A DNA stretch of 64,000 bases from Microbacterium oryzae (GTDB lineage Bacteria > Actinomycetota > Actinomycetes > Actinomycetales > Microbacteriaceae), in assembly GCF_009735645.1 (NCBI RefSeq), contig NZ_CP032550.1:1612001-1676000 (forward strand). The letters are read 5' to 3'. Under the pieces are notes generated by a model. It did no database searches, had not been told where the DNA came from, and saw only the letters and a list, made by a program, of their open reading frames with translations. The position numbers were made by a program, and so were the translations under genes. This document shows, one piece after another, positions 33,398-43,570 of this stretch (the stretch's first letter is position 1; every line of letters starts with the position of its first letter).

Positions 33398-34180
33398 CTA
33401 CTCCTCGTACGCCTTCGCGGGAACCTGCGTCGCGAGCTTCCCGCCGCTCACATCGAGAAGGGTCCCTGTGATGTACCGGGACGCGTCACTCGCGAGGAAC
33501 AGCAGCAGGTCGGCGACCTCATCCGCCGAGCCCCAGCGACGCAGCGTGAGCGTGTCGAGCAGCCGATCCTGCGCGGGCTGCGGCATCTCCGCGAAGCCGT
33601 TCATCGCGGTCGGGATCATCCCCGGCGCGTAGGCGTTAACGGTGACGCCGTGCGGACCCAGCTCCCCCGCGAGCACGCGTGTGAGCTGCACGACCGCCGC
33701 CTTCGAGGCCGCATACGCCGCGCTGCCAACGCTTGGCACGATCGCCGCGAACGACGCCGCATTGATGATCCGCCCGTATTGGCTCTCGGTCACGTACGGG
33801 ATGGCTGCCTGACAGACCCGGAAGACGCCCGCCACGTTCACATCGAAGCAGCGCTGCCACGCCTCCTCCTCGAGGTCGGCGACGCGCCCCTCGACGTTGA
33901 TGCCGGCGTTGTTCACCACGACATCGATCCCACCGAAGCGCTCGGCGACGCCTGCGAGCGCCGTCCGCACCGAAGCCGTGTCGGTGACGTCAGCGACGAG
34001 CCCGAGAGCGCTCTGCCCTCGGCCGTCTGCAGTCGAGGCGAACTCCTCCACGCCCTCCGCGACGACATCCAGCGCCGCCACGTGGGCTCCCGCCTGCGCG
34101 AAGGCCTCTGCGATCGCCCGACCGATCCCTCGTCCGGCGCCGGTGACGACGACCACGCGTCCTGCGATCCCGAAGTCCAT
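33398..34180 (-). CDS. Short-chain dehydrogenase/reductase (3-oxoacyl reductase-like)
   Basis: 260 residues with the classical Rossmann motif TGAGRGIG (about 12-19), NNAG (about 88) and catalytic YAASK (about 155), NADP(H) or NAD(H)-dependent. The closest general family is FabG/gluconate-5-dehydrogenase-like; the substrate cannot be told. AGAGAGG lies 5 nt before ATG 34180. It is divergent from a second SDR gene at 34274 with a 93-nt gap that must hold both promoters. Confidence 0.85.
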   Translation of the reverse strand: MDFGIAGRVVVVTGAGRGIGRAIAEAFAQAGAHVAALDVVAEGVEEFASTADGRGQSALGLVADVTDTASVRTALAGVAERFGGIDVVVNNAGINVEGRVADLEEEAWQRCFDVNVAGVFRVCQAAIPYVTESQYGRIINAASFAAIVPSVGSAAYAASKAAVVQLTRVLAGELGPHGVTVNAYAPGMIPTAMNGFAEMPQPAQDRLLDTLTLRRWGSADEVADLLLFLASDASRYITGTLLDVSGGKLATQVPAKAYEE

Positions 34181-34273
34181 GCGTACCTCTCTCCCGTCGT
34201 CGTAGCTCGCGCCATCCGCTGTGCCTAGTCTGGGCTCATCCGCCGACATCGCCGATCACGAAGGAGCCCCGTC

Positions 34274-34999
34274 ATGACGAAGCGCAGAGTCCTGTGGGTG
34301 ACCGGGGCCGGCAGCGGCATGGGCCGTGCGGCAGCGATTGCGGCCGGCACGAGCGGATGGCGCGTGGCCGTGAGCGGACGCCGTGCGGATGCGCTCGCCG
34401 AGACCGCCGCGCAGGTGCGCGCCGCCGGCGGGGAAGCGTTCGAGGTGCCCGTCGATGTACGGGACGCCGCGGCGCTCGCGGACGCGCACGCGCGGATCGC
34501 GCAGTCGTGCGGACCGGTGGACGCGCTCGTGCTCGCGGCGGGCCTCAACGCTCCGCGCCGCAACTGGGCGAATCAGTCGCTGGAGGAGTTCGCCGCCATC
34601 GTCGACACCAACCTCACGAGCATCGCGCGCGCGGTCGACCTCGTGCTGCCTGGGATGCGCCAGCGCGAGCGCGGAGACATCGTCGTCATCTCCTCTCGGG
34701 CAGGATGGCGCTTCTCACCCGACTCGGGCGTCGCCTACTCCGCGAGCAAGACCGCGCTCTCGCCGCTCGTCTCCTCGATCAACGATCAGGAGGGCCGGCA
34801 CGACATCGAGGCCTGCCATCTCTGCCCCGGCGAGGTCGACACGGACTTCCTCGACCTGCGCCCGAACGTGCCGGGTGCCGAGCAGCGCGCGACGATGCTC
34901 ACCGCCGACGACGTCGGGCGGGCCGTGCAGTTCGTGCTGGAGTCTCCCCCACACGTCCGCATCGACGAGCTCGTGATCTCACCCGCGAGCCAGCGGTAG
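34274..34999 (+). CDS. Short-chain dehydrogenase/reductase
   Basis: 241 residues, Rossmann motif TGAGSGMG at about 12, catalytic YSASK at about 157, and a C-terminal EACHLCPGEVDTDFLDLRP typical of SDRs with a PG motif. GGAG lies 9 nt upstream of ATG 34274. Paired divergently with the SDR at 33398-34180; the two may act on related sugar or keto-acid substrates, but no pathway is evident nearby. Confidence 0.84.
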   Translation: MTKRRVLWVTGAGSGMGRAAAIAAGTSGWRVAVSGRRADALAETAAQVRAAGGEAFEVPVDVRDAAALADAHARIAQSCGPVDALVLAAGLNAPRRNWANQSLEEFAAIVDTNLTSIARAVDLVLPGMRQRERGDIVVISSRAGWRFSPDSGVAYSASKTALSPLVSSINDQEGRHDIEACHLCPGEVDTDFLDLRPNVPGAEQRATMLTADDVGRAVQFVLESPPHVRIDELVISPASQR

Positions 35000-35009
35000 C
35001 GCCGGGCGC

Positions 35010-36830
35010 TCAGCCGCAATCCGGCTGAGTCACCTCCGTCGGCACCTTCTTGACGAGCGGGGTGTGCACCACGTCGAGGGGCCCGTACTCCTCCCCCGCG
35101 ACGCCCGCGAAGGTCACCTTGAACGTGTGCGACGTCGACGGCTCGTTGAACACGCGGATGCGCACCGCAGGTCGCCCTTCGTCGGTCGTTCCGACGTCGG
35201 GCTGCTCAGCCTCGCCGTCGACCTCCGCAGAGACGTAGGTACCGCCGACAGGTCCGTAGAACACCATGTCGGTGGCCTTATTGCCCTTCGCGAAGTGGTT
35301 TGCAGTCGAGATGTAGTACGGCAGCGTTGCGACGTCAGCAGGGTCGAGCGTGTAGTTGTAGGTCGCCTCAGTCGTGAATGTCGGGGCCTCGTCCGCCTGG
35401 CAGGCGTTGCTCGTAGCCGACACGCTCATATCTGCGTAGTAGTCGAGCTTTCCCTCGGTGGTGTCGTTCACGAACACACCGAGAGCCGTCTCCTTCTGGT
35501 TGTCCTCGGGAAGCGGACCGGCCAGCGACGTTCCCTCGACCGCGCGCGCTTCAATCGGATCCGTCGAGGAGAAGAGGATGCGGCCTTCGCCAGAGGCCTT
35601 ACCGATGGCCTGCGCGAGCTTGACTATGTCAGCGGAGCCACCAGTGATCTTCTCGAAGACACCGCCGGCGGCCGCCGCGAAGAACGCGTCCTGGGCTTTC
35701 TTCTCGGATTCAGTGTCGCCGGGATACTTGAAGTAGACCCCGTTCAGCAGCAGATCGACCGCATTGGAGGAATTCAGCTCCTGCCCGCTGGGCAGGCCGA
35801 CGCCTCCCGTCGCTTCGAGCATGTAACCGAGCGCGACGGGGTCGAGCGACAAAACTCCCGCGCCAGGATCTCCATACGTCTCCTGCCAGAAAGCCCGGAC
35901 GAGGTTGGCTGTCTCGCTGAACTTCGGGGTCATCGTAGAGTCCTGGATCCAACGCCCGACACGGTCGCCGTACAGGGTCTCTGTGCCTTCGTCGAGCGGG
36001 ATGATCGGCGTCTCTCGCGCGTTGTTGAAGTCAGTCGAAGCAGCCTGCTTGGTAATGGCGATGCGACCCTGATCAGCAGTGAGCATCATGATCGAGGCTG
36101 GATTCCCACCAGTGGTTCGCGCTTCGGCGTTGTTCTGCACAATTGTGATGTAGTTACGCGGCCCGTCCGCACCGAGCATCGACGGCAGGTGAGGCATGAG
36201 CTCGTCAAGGCGCACGAGTGAGGGCCAGAGGTCGCTCACCGTGCCAGTGAGCTGTCCGACCGCGTCGCCGACGGGTGCGACGAGCGTCGAGGTGTCGATC
36301 GCGGAGAGATCGATCTGCACCTCCTCTGTCGCGATGGCAGCCTGCGAAACGGGCTCGGCCATAGAGCGCACGACATCGAGGTTGATGGCGCCGTCCGTCG
36401 GCCCCAAAGCCTTGATTTCCACACCAGCGAAGGGCTTGAGCGCATCGCGCACGAGATCGTCTGCGGCCGCGGTCGCCAGCCGCACCGATTGAACGTCGTC
36501 GCCAATGAATGGCAGCCACTCAACGCCGCGCCAGAGAACGTGACCAGTCGCCATGCGAGCAGTGCGGGTCTTGTCGGCCGCCTCATCGACGGATGCCTGA
36601 GCACCGGCGGAGTCGCCCGAAGCGATCTGTTCCTGGACATCGCCGGCGACAGGAACCACGTCACGCAGGGCGCTGTAGGCAATGAAGGCGCTCACCCCGA
36701 GCACGGCGACCCAGGCGAGCAGGAGGATCGGAATCCCCCAGCCGAGCCAGCGACGCAGCTTCCTACGCCGTGTGCTGGCACTGTCAGAGGGTGCACCGTT
36801 CCTGTGCCCCGCTGCTCCCTCTCCGGTCAT
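35010..36830 (-). CDS. DUF4012 membrane-anchored protein
   Basis: 606 residues. Short cytoplasmic N-terminus rich in arginine, one membrane helix (about 33-55, IPILLLAWVAVLGVSAF), then a large extracytoplasmic domain with RNYITIVQNNAEARTTGGNP and GVLSLDPVALGYMLEATGGV, the hallmark segments of DUF4012. Members occur beside exopolysaccharide genes in Actinobacteria and other bacteria; a role in chain assembly or attachment is likely but not shown. It is divergent from the polymerase gene at 37058 and opens the polysaccharide island. Confidence 0.82.
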   Translation of the reverse strand: MTGEGAAGHRNGAPSDSASTRRRKLRRWLGWGIPILLLAWVAVLGVSAFIAYSALRDVVPVAGDVQEQIASGDSAGAQASVDEAADKTRTARMATGHVLWRGVEWLPFIGDDVQSVRLATAAADDLVRDALKPFAGVEIKALGPTDGAINLDVVRSMAEPVSQAAIATEEVQIDLSAIDTSTLVAPVGDAVGQLTGTVSDLWPSLVRLDELMPHLPSMLGADGPRNYITIVQNNAEARTTGGNPASIMMLTADQGRIAITKQAASTDFNNARETPIIPLDEGTETLYGDRVGRWIQDSTMTPKFSETANLVRAFWQETYGDPGAGVLSLDPVALGYMLEATGGVGLPSGQELNSSNAVDLLLNGVYFKYPGDTESEKKAQDAFFAAAAGGVFEKITGGSADIVKLAQAIGKASGEGRILFSSTDPIEARAVEGTSLAGPLPEDNQKETALGVFVNDTTEGKLDYYADMSVSATSNACQADEAPTFTTEATYNYTLDPADVATLPYYISTANHFAKGNKATDMVFYGPVGGTYVSAEVDGEAEQPDVGTTDEGRPAVRIRVFNEPSTSHTFKVTFAGVAGEEYGPLDVVHTPLVKKVPTEVTQPDCG

Positions 36831-37057
36831 GTCGCCAACTCCCGCAGTCCAGCCGCCATGCGTAGCCCTTCGAGTAACGTCCGGCCGGCGTCACGGCCAA
36901 CCTACTTGCGATCCCGTCAATCATAGGCGGGCGGTCAAAGCGCCCCTGCTGAGCGTCGTCTGCCCTCGAATGTGGATCCCGAAGGGCATTCAGAGCAGTT
37001 CGATAGCATGTGCCGACCCGCAGCCGATCGGCCTGTGGCAACTCGGAGCAACGCCAG

Positions 37058-38443
37058 ATGATGAACCACAGGCAAGCAGCAGCACTGCGATCCGGAAGGA
37101 ATTCCATCCCGGACGCCCTCCGGGGTATCTCCTGGAGTGCACGGTTCTTGTGGCTCGCGATCGCGGTCTTGCCATTCCAGCAGGCCCTGACCTTGGATCT
37201 GGGATTTCCGCTCAAGGCGACCGAAGTACTCGCTTTCGTCGGGATCATCCTCTTCGTCGTTGAGAGGCGAACGGACTTCTTCAAGAGAACAGGACCGTTG
37301 TTCTCGACGTGGGCGGCACGCCTCGTTGTCGCCCTCGCGCTGGTGGTCATCGTCTCGAGCTGCTGGGCGCTGGTCGCGAAGGCGCCCGCGCCGCGAGCCG
37401 AAGCCTACCCGCGCGGCATTGTCTTTGATCTCGGGCTCTATACCTGTTACGCCGGGTTCGCCCTCGCCCTGTTCATCGCGCTCATCAACTCCATGGATTG
37501 GTCCCTGCTGGCGCGTGCCGTAGGTGTCGCGGTGCGGCTGGCCGCGGTCTATAGCGTGATCCAGATCGTCACCTGGGCGTTGGATTCGGGCTGGCTCGAA
37601 GCCGTCAACGGCAACATCCAGATCGGAACTCTGTACGGTACGGGTCTGCCCAGGAATGGTCCATTCCTGGAGGGCAACTACCTCGGATTCTTCGCAGCCT
37701 GCGCGCTCCTCCTGCTCGCCCGCTCGCGTGATGTGGTGGGCGTCGTCGTCGCAGTGACGCTCATCGCTTACTCGGCATCGACGGGCGCGATCGTGGCGAT
37801 TGCTGTGGGTGTGCTCTTGATGATCATCCTGCGACCGTCGCGTCGCTCTGTGCTAGCCACCCTCGGAGTCGTGGCTGCGGCAGCGACCCTCTTCATGGTC
37901 GTGCCCCCACTCAATCGCTTCGCGACGGCCCAGCTGACGAAGTTGGGCCTGGTCGAGAACCGCTTGGGCGACTCCTACGGATACTCCTTGCGGTCGCGAA
38001 CTGCCAACGCCGACACCGGCTTCTCGATTGCCCTAGACAATCCGCTGCTCGGGGTCGGCCAGGGCCGATACGCGCTCCATTATTGGGATCATCTCGATCG
38101 CACGGGTCTCGCGCGTCGCTTCGGCGAGGGAACCGCGCGTCCGATCGCGAACAACGTGTACGCACAGTTGGCTGCGGAGACGGGACTGATCGCGCTCGCG
38201 ATCTTCGCCTCCTTGCTCGTCCTGCTCCTGATCACTGGGCGACGCGAGGCGCGAAGCGTGGTGGGCCTCGTGGGCGCTATCGGGGTAGGCCTTGTTGCCT
38301 ATCCTGCTTGGACAAGCCTTGTCGTGTGGGTGATGCTTGCGGCCGCAGCGGCACCATCCGTGGCATCAGCGAGCGTCGAGAGCAGCGCTCTGCTTCGAAG
38401 CGACCAACGACGGGAGCCTTGGGTCCTCTCCGCCTGGGGATGA
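37058..38443 (+). CDS. O-antigen ligase / polymerase family membrane protein
   Basis: 461 residues with about 11 hydrophobic segments. The extracytoplasmic loop carries NPLLGVGQGRYALH and NNVYAQLAAETGLIAL, the Wzy_C-type motif. Likely the polymerase of the exopolysaccharide built by the genes that follow. CGGAG lies about 9 nt before ATG 37058. First gene of a plus-strand series: polymerase, glycosyltransferase, flippase, acyltransferase. Confidence 0.82.
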   Translation: MMNHRQAAALRSGRNSIPDALRGISWSARFLWLAIAVLPFQQALTLDLGFPLKATEVLAFVGIILFVVERRTDFFKRTGPLFSTWAARLVVALALVVIVSSCWALVAKAPAPRAEAYPRGIVFDLGLYTCYAGFALALFIALINSMDWSLLARAVGVAVRLAAVYSVIQIVTWALDSGWLEAVNGNIQIGTLYGTGLPRNGPFLEGNYLGFFAACALLLLARSRDVVGVVVAVTLIAYSASTGAIVAIAVGVLLMIILRPSRRSVLATLGVVAAAATLFMVVPPLNRFATAQLTKLGLVENRLGDSYGYSLRSRTANADTGFSIALDNPLLGVGQGRYALHYWDHLDRTGLARRFGEGTARPIANNVYAQLAAETGLIALAIFASLLVLLLITGRREARSVVGLVGAIGVGLVAYPAWTSLVVWVMLAAAAAPSVASASVESSALLRSDQRREPWVLSAWG

Positions 38444-38527
38444 CCACCGTCCCTCCCGCGCCGCTCACGAGCGGCCTCGGCACCGCAGTGTCATGCACCC
38501 TCCGCAGGCCAACAGGAAGAATCAGCA

Positions 38528-39424
38528 GTGGTTGATATCGGTCGGATCTCACGAGCGCTGCGACGTCGCGCCCGGCGCGTAGTCGTCTGGTTCTGGGTCA
38601 GGAAGCTCGGCGTCCTTTCACGCGCGTCGCACGAGCCGCTCACACACCCGGGCGTCGGGCCCGTCGTCTCCCTCACCTCGTACGGCACGCGCATCCAGAC
38701 CACGCACCTTATAATCGAGAGCATCGGACGAGGTCGATTGAAGCCCTCTCGCCTCATCCTCTGGCTCGATGAGGAGGAAGCTCTGGCGAACTTGCCGAAG
38801 TCTCTTCAGCGGCAGAGGAAACGCGGGCTCGAGGTGCTGCGTACCGAGAACTACGGTCCGCACAAGAAGTACTTCCCCTACGTGAGCTCACTGTCGGAAC
38901 ACTCGGATCCGCTAGTGACCGCCGACGACGACGTGCTGTACCCGACCGACTGGTTGGAGGTTCTCGAGCGACGAGCGCAGAGCAACCCACAGGACGTCAC
39001 TGCGTACCGGGCCAGGCGCGTGAGCTTCGATGAGAGCGGTCTGGCGCCTTACGAAGCGTGGCCCTTCAGCTCGGACGGTTCGCCGTCTGTGCTCAATTTC
39101 GCGACCGGCCATTCAGGTGTCCACTACCCGCCTTCGATGTTGGACCGATTGCGCGAACTCGGCACAGACTTCCTGAACAAGTGCCCGCGCGCCGACGATA
39201 TCTGGCTCCATTGGACCGCGCTTCGCACCGGACGGCGCGTGCAATTGGTGCACGAGCAGTCGTCCGAGTTCGACACGTTGGCGGGCACCCAGGCCGGGGG
39301 TCTTCGGCACCTCAACATTACGGACGGCGAGAACGACCGACAGATCCGAGCGACCTACTCGGCTGAGGATCTGAGGGACCTTGCCGCCGCGCACCTAGCA
39401 TCGGGCACCGATGGCCAGCGGTAG
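38528..39424 (+). CDS. Glycosyltransferase, GT-A-like with DDD motif
   Basis: 298 residues from GTG 38528 (AGGAAG upstream). PVVSLTSYGTRI, then SRLILWLDEEEAL, and TADDDVLYPTDW as the DxD metal/nucleotide-sugar motif, followed by PRADDIWLHWTAL, a pattern of capsule glycosyltransferases related to GT2/GT32. It overlaps the flippase gene by 14 nt. Donor and acceptor unknown. Confidence 0.75.
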   Translation: MVDIGRISRALRRRARRVVVWFWVRKLGVLSRASHEPLTHPGVGPVVSLTSYGTRIQTTHLIIESIGRGRLKPSRLILWLDEEEALANLPKSLQRQRKRGLEVLRTENYGPHKKYFPYVSSLSEHSDPLVTADDDVLYPTDWLEVLERRAQSNPQDVTAYRARRVSFDESGLAPYEAWPFSSDGSPSVLNFATGHSGVHYPPSMLDRLRELGTDFLNKCPRADDIWLHWTALRTGRRVQLVHEQSSEFDTLAGTQAGGLRHLNITDGENDRQIRATYSAEDLRDLAAAHLASGTDGQR

Positions 39425-40703
39425 GGGCAGCTCACGCAACATCGCCGTCGTCACGCTGGGGAATCTGTCAGCGCCAGCGGTTGCTCTCATCACCGCACCG
39501 ATCCTTGCCAACGGGCTCGGCGCTGTCGGGCGCGGAGAGGTCGCTGCGGCGACGGCGCCGCTGATGCTCTGTGTCGCTGGCCTGACCGTCGGCATGCCGG
39601 AAGCTCTGACCTACTTCGTGGCTCGTATGCGGGCGATATCGACGGGAACAGTAATCCGCGCTCTGATCGTGAGTGCGGTCGCCGGCGGCTTCGGTTCCCT
39701 AGCCATTGCGCTACTCGCGATGGTGCTGGCCGACGGCGACAGGCAGCTAGCGACATTGATCTCGCTGTGCGCTCTCGGTGTCGTTCCCGCGCTGATTACT
39801 GGGTGCTGCAGAGGCATCGCGCGAGGTCGCCAGAAGTGGCGGCTCGTGGTCGCCGAGCAACTGGTGGGCGCGGCTACCCGCCTCATCGGTCTCGCCGGGC
39901 TGCTCACTCTCGACATGCTCACGCCCGCCACAGCCGCGGCCGTGCTGACGCTCGGCACCTTCACCGGCGTGCTCCCATACTTGGCGCTGCTCAAGAGGGA
40001 GAATACAGAGCCGACGCGGGTACCCTCGGGTGAACTGGTGCGATTCGGTCTCACGATCTGGCCTGGTGCTGTGGCAGGCGTGCTCCTCTCGCGCATAGAT
40101 CAGGCGCTGTTTCTACCTTTGTCCACAGCAGCGGCACTGGGCGTGTACGCCGTCGCCGTCAGCCTTTCGGACGTCTCACGTGTCTTCAACGCCGCGGTCC
40201 GAGACGTCATCTTCGCGCGCGAGTCTGCCGCGACCGACGACACGAGCCTTGGAACGGCATCGCGATTGTCCACGTTGATCACGGCATTCATGTCGATAGT
40301 GGTCGCGATCGGAGTGGCGGTCTTGGCGGTGCCCCTTTTCGGTCAGGACTTCGCCGAGGTGCCGCTCGTCGTCGTGATCCTCCTAGCGGGAGTCATCGTC
40401 GGTAACCCCGGGTCGGTGGTCGGAGCCGGGGTGGCTGCGCGCGGACGGGCGTTGCTTCGCAGCCTTGCCATATGCATCGGCGTCGTGCTCAACGTCGTCC
40501 TCCTCTTGATCCTGGCTCCTCCTTATGGAGCGGTGGGTGCAGCCTGCGCAGCCGCGATAGCGAACGCGGTAACCGGTCAGACTGTGCTGTTGCTCTCTCG
40601 CCGCGTGATCCGAGTGCCCGCGCGCGATCTCCTCTTTCCGCGCCGGGGAGACCTCAGTCTCCTGGTGACCATGGCAAGAGGGCTACTGAGACGAGGGCGC
40701 TAG
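39411..40703 (+). CDS. Polysaccharide flippase, Wzx/MATE-like
   Basis: 430 residues with about 12 membrane segments; the N-terminus (NIAVVTLGNLSAPAVALITA) and repeated hydrophobic helices fit the polysaccharide-transporter (oligosaccharidyl-lipid flippase) family, which moves lipid-linked repeat units to the outside for the Wzy-type polymerase. Starts within the preceding glycosyltransferase gene, so translation is coupled. Confidence 0.82.
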   Translation: MASGRGSSRNIAVVTLGNLSAPAVALITAPILANGLGAVGRGEVAAATAPLMLCVAGLTVGMPEALTYFVARMRAISTGTVIRALIVSAVAGGFGSLAIALLAMVLADGDRQLATLISLCALGVVPALITGCCRGIARGRQKWRLVVAEQLVGAATRLIGLAGLLTLDMLTPATAAAVLTLGTFTGVLPYLALLKRENTEPTRVPSGELVRFGLTIWPGAVAGVLLSRIDQALFLPLSTAAALGVYAVAVSLSDVSRVFNAAVRDVIFARESAATDDTSLGTASRLSTLITAFMSIVVAIGVAVLAVPLFGQDFAEVPLVVVILLAGVIVGNPGSVVGAGVAARGRALLRSLAICIGVVLNVVLLLILAPPYGAVGAACAAAIANAVTGQTVLLLSRRVIRVPARDLLFPRRGDLSLLVTMARGLLRRGR

Positions 40704-40803
40704 GTCTGGGCGCTCGATCTCGTTCATAGCCTCCGGTTCCAGGGCCAGCGGATTCCCATCGTTCTCGAACGCACGTCGTCTGGCTCCCTTGTAGGCTCGG
40801 CCG

Positions 40804-41865
40804 ATGCCTACGAAAGCCCGATTAGCCTGGGTCGACGCTGCGCGTGCGTTCTCGATCGTGGCCATAGTGCTTGTCCATATCCATCTCTGGCTGCTTCCTC
40901 CCATCGAAGCCGCTTACCCCGAGACCGGAATCTGGGGACGACTGATATCCATCACCGGAGCTTTTCGTCTTCCGGTGCTGTTTGCTCTGTCCGGTTTCCT
41001 CGTCGCGGAGAGGGTCCGCTCCGGCTGGCGCGAGCGCCGCAACCTCACGAGGATCTTGAACTCCGCGTACCTGTACGTCATCTGGCTGGCCATCTACGCG
41101 CTCTTGTCGACGAAGATGCCGGGTAGCCAGCCGGTCGGGGTGCCGTGGGAGGCTTTCCTTCAGCAGCTCACCCTCCCACAGACGCCGCTGTGGTTCGTAA
41201 TGTTCCTGGCGATTCACATGGCGGTGATAACCACATGCGCACGGCTCCATCCGGCCGTCGTGCTGACTGCCACGGCAATTCTCGCCTGGTTCTCGATCGT
41301 GGCGACGTTCCCTCCATATTTCGAAATGGTTCAGCGCGGTCTCTACTACCTCTTCTTCTTCGCGCTGGGCGTCTACAGCAAGGAGCTGCTCACCAAGTTC
41401 GCATCTCGCCGCGGGCTGCTCATGCGCCTCGTTTTCGCGATGACGACAAACGTGCTGACGACGGTCGCGATGGAGGGGCTGGCGATCGGTCCTGCATATC
41501 TGTTCCTGATTCTCCTGAGGGACGTCAGCGCGGTTCTGAGCATCGCTGCCGTGATGTCCCTCGTGTGCCAGTTCACACCGGCCTCACGAGTCCTCGGATT
41601 CATCGGTAAGCGCACCCTTCCGGTCTACGTCATGCACGTTCCCATGATCTGGGCCCTCATGACGCTCCGAGACCCAGTAACTCCTGCTCTTGAGGCGCCG
41701 CTCTTCAGGATGGCTGCGCCACTCATCGCGCTCGCCTTGATCCTCGGGACGAGCATCGCCCTGCACGCCGCTCTAAGACGACTGCCACTCGGCAGCATCT
41801 TCTTCGAGCTACCACGTGCCCTAACCACGCGAATTGCTCCAAGGGAGCCCGCTCCTCGGGCGTAG
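40804..41865 (+). CDS. Acyltransferase family 3 membrane protein
   Basis: 353 residues. LAWVDAARAFSIVAIVLVHI and FRLPVLFALSGFLVAERV are the conserved first two blocks of acyltransferase-3 enzymes, and FIGKRTLPVYVMHVP lies near the end. Similar in plan to the gene at 30196-31245. Probably acetylates the exopolysaccharide. TAGGCT at 40792-40797, 6 nt before the ATG and no Shine-Dalgarno site, indicates a leaderless transcript separate from the flippase gene. Confidence 0.85.
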   Translation: MPTKARLAWVDAARAFSIVAIVLVHIHLWLLPPIEAAYPETGIWGRLISITGAFRLPVLFALSGFLVAERVRSGWRERRNLTRILNSAYLYVIWLAIYALLSTKMPGSQPVGVPWEAFLQQLTLPQTPLWFVMFLAIHMAVITTCARLHPAVVLTATAILAWFSIVATFPPYFEMVQRGLYYLFFFALGVYSKELLTKFASRRGLLMRLVFAMTTNVLTTVAMEGLAIGPAYLFLILLRDVSAVLSIAAVMSLVCQFTPASRVLGFIGKRTLPVYVMHVPMIWALMTLRDPVTPALEAPLFRMAAPLIALALILGTSIALHAALRRLPLGSIFFELPRALTTRIAPREPAPRA

Positions 41866-42420
41866 CTGTGGCGGGTCGACCTCCTCCGCGTACTCACGGT
41901 TACGGTCCTCGTCTTGTGGCACACGTGGCCGGTGCCGAAGGGGGAACCGCAGCTGTTGCTCGCAACGGGTCACGATCCCCTTTTTTTCCCGACCGGATGA
42001 CTCTGGCGAACGAAGAAGCGCTCGATCGCAAAGGAGCTCCGTTCACGTTCGTTAATCCTCAACGGGCCCTAAGTCGCTTGCCTCGCTGTGATCTACTTCG
42101 GGTATGCCGGCTGGAAGCTGGCCGTTCAGGGAACGCATGTCTCCCTCGAGACCCTCGCTCGACCTCTGCTCGGTGGAAGCTGGGCCGGCCGTCCGTTCTC
42201 CGCAGTCCCCCACCCGCTAGGGAGACCTCGGCGCCGATCTCAGTGCTCTTCGTGCGGCAGCGGGCAAGTCGGGACAAGGACGCGCGAGGTCTGCAGCGCC
42301 GCACCCTCGGCATGGTTGGGCGGGGCTGCCTCCCTTCAGTCGAGAAGCTCAGCGAGCTGCGAGCCGAGTGGAATGAATACCAAGCCCGCCTAAACGCCTT
42401 CGTCGAACCCTGCACCGAGG
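41866..42420 (+). pseudogene. Fossil acyltransferase, paralogue of the gene at 48487-49681
   Basis: Immediately after the preceding stop codon one frame reads VDLLRVLTVTVLVLWHTWPV then PKGEPQLLLATG, nearly the same as the N-terminus of the minus-strand acyltransferase at 49681. Further on, in other frames, come TLARPLLGGSWAGRPFSAV (matching TLIRPLLGGSYAGRPFSTF) and LRAEWNEYQARLNAF (matching the C-terminal LDSDWAAYRDRVEAF). Several frameshifts and deletions separate these pieces, so the gene is dead. It lies in the same region as the intact family members, 7 kb away and on the opposite strand. Confidence 0.8.
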
Positions 42421-42430
42421 GGCGGCGACC

Positions 42431-43570
42431 TCAGAGCGTGAAGCGCAGCACGTTGCGCGCGATCATTTTCCAGCTGTGCTCGGAGGCTACTGCGCGACCT
42501 CCCACATTTCGGCCTGATCTCGCGCTGTCCAGCGCTATCGAAACCGATTCGAGCGCCTCGTTCGAATCCTCGTAGAGCCAAACCCCGGGGGCATCTCGCG
42601 CGCGTAGGGTAGGAGACGCCCTCGCGACGACATAGAGCCCCGCGGCCAGGTACTCGTAGTACTTCATCGGGCTGCGCCCTTGATTACCTGGGTCGTTGGA
42701 GAACGGCAATAGACCGATCGAGACGCCCGCGAGCGCCGCTGGCACCTGCTCGTACGGAACAGCCCCGAGGAGATCGACGTTGTCAGGAAGCGAAAGCGGA
42801 ACCGAGGCGTTCTCCGGACCGAGGATGCGGACGCGCGACCGAGGAAAGCGAGCGGCGATCTGCGCGATCAGTTCCCAGTCGAGACGCTTGTCCAGAGCCC
42901 CGAGGTAAACCATGTCCTCGTTCGGCGGGACGTTCACCGAAGCCGAGAACCGCTCGAAGTCCACCCCGTTCTCGAAGTGAGTAGTGCGCGGCACCGACTT
43001 AACCCCGCTCAGCACCTCCTCCAGCACTCGAGGGGACATCGCGATGACGGCGTCGGAACGGGCGATAAGGTGCAACTCCGCTGAGCGGGAAGCAGAGTCG
43101 TAGTGCGCGTCGGTGGGTCGATAGATCAGTCTGCTCGGGTGAAGGACGGAGGCCATGGGCTCCAAGAGCGGCTGATCGACGAAGACGATGTCGGGGTGAC
43201 TCCATCGCTTCCGGAGGCTGTTCTTCAACCAGCCTGAGGCCAACCAGAGAGCGATACGGCGCGCTGATTCGCCCATCCGGGGCAGCGGAAAGAGAACGAG
43301 CGGCACGACATGCGTGACGCCGTCAGCGTCAGGACGACGGCGAGAGAACGCGGTGCGCAGTCGAGCGCGAGTGTCCTGGTCCCGCCTGAGGATCGCGTGA
43401 AGCAGGCTCACGGGGGTCGAGACGTGACAGACGTCCGCTCCCATCCGCGCCATTTCCCTCGAGAGGTGGTGGCTGCCCACTCGGAAGACGCTCGAGGCGG
43501 CGGTATGACTGAGGAAAACGATCTTCAGTCGGCGCGCTTCGTCCTCGACCGAAGCGTCCTCAGACAACAC
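42431..43570 (-). CDS. GT-B glycosyltransferase (GumK-like)
   Basis: 379 residues. LKIVFLSHTAASSVFRVGSH opens the N-terminal domain; LIYRPTDAHYDSASRS and the C-terminal GLLPFSNDPGNQGRSPMKYY then EYLAAG resemble glucuronosyltransferase GumK and relatives that recognise a lipid-linked acceptor. Last gene of a minus-strand set of four: GT4, GT4, pyruvyl transferase, this gene; its start overlaps the pyruvyl-transferase gene by 11 nt. Confidence 0.76.
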   Translation of the reverse strand: MLSEDASVEDEARRLKIVFLSHTAASSVFRVGSHHLSREMARMGADVCHVSTPVSLLHAILRRDQDTRARLRTAFSRRRPDADGVTHVVPLVLFPLPRMGESARRIALWLASGWLKNSLRKRWSHPDIVFVDQPLLEPMASVLHPSRLIYRPTDAHYDSASRSAELHLIARSDAVIAMSPRVLEEVLSGVKSVPRTTHFENGVDFERFSASVNVPPNEDMVYLGALDKRLDWELIAQIAARFPRSRVRILGPENASVPLSLPDNVDLLGAVPYEQVPAALAGVSIGLLPFSNDPGNQGRSPMKYYEYLAAGLYVVARASPTLRARDAPGVWLYEDSNEALESVSIALDSARSGRNVGGRAVASEHSWKMIARNVLRFTL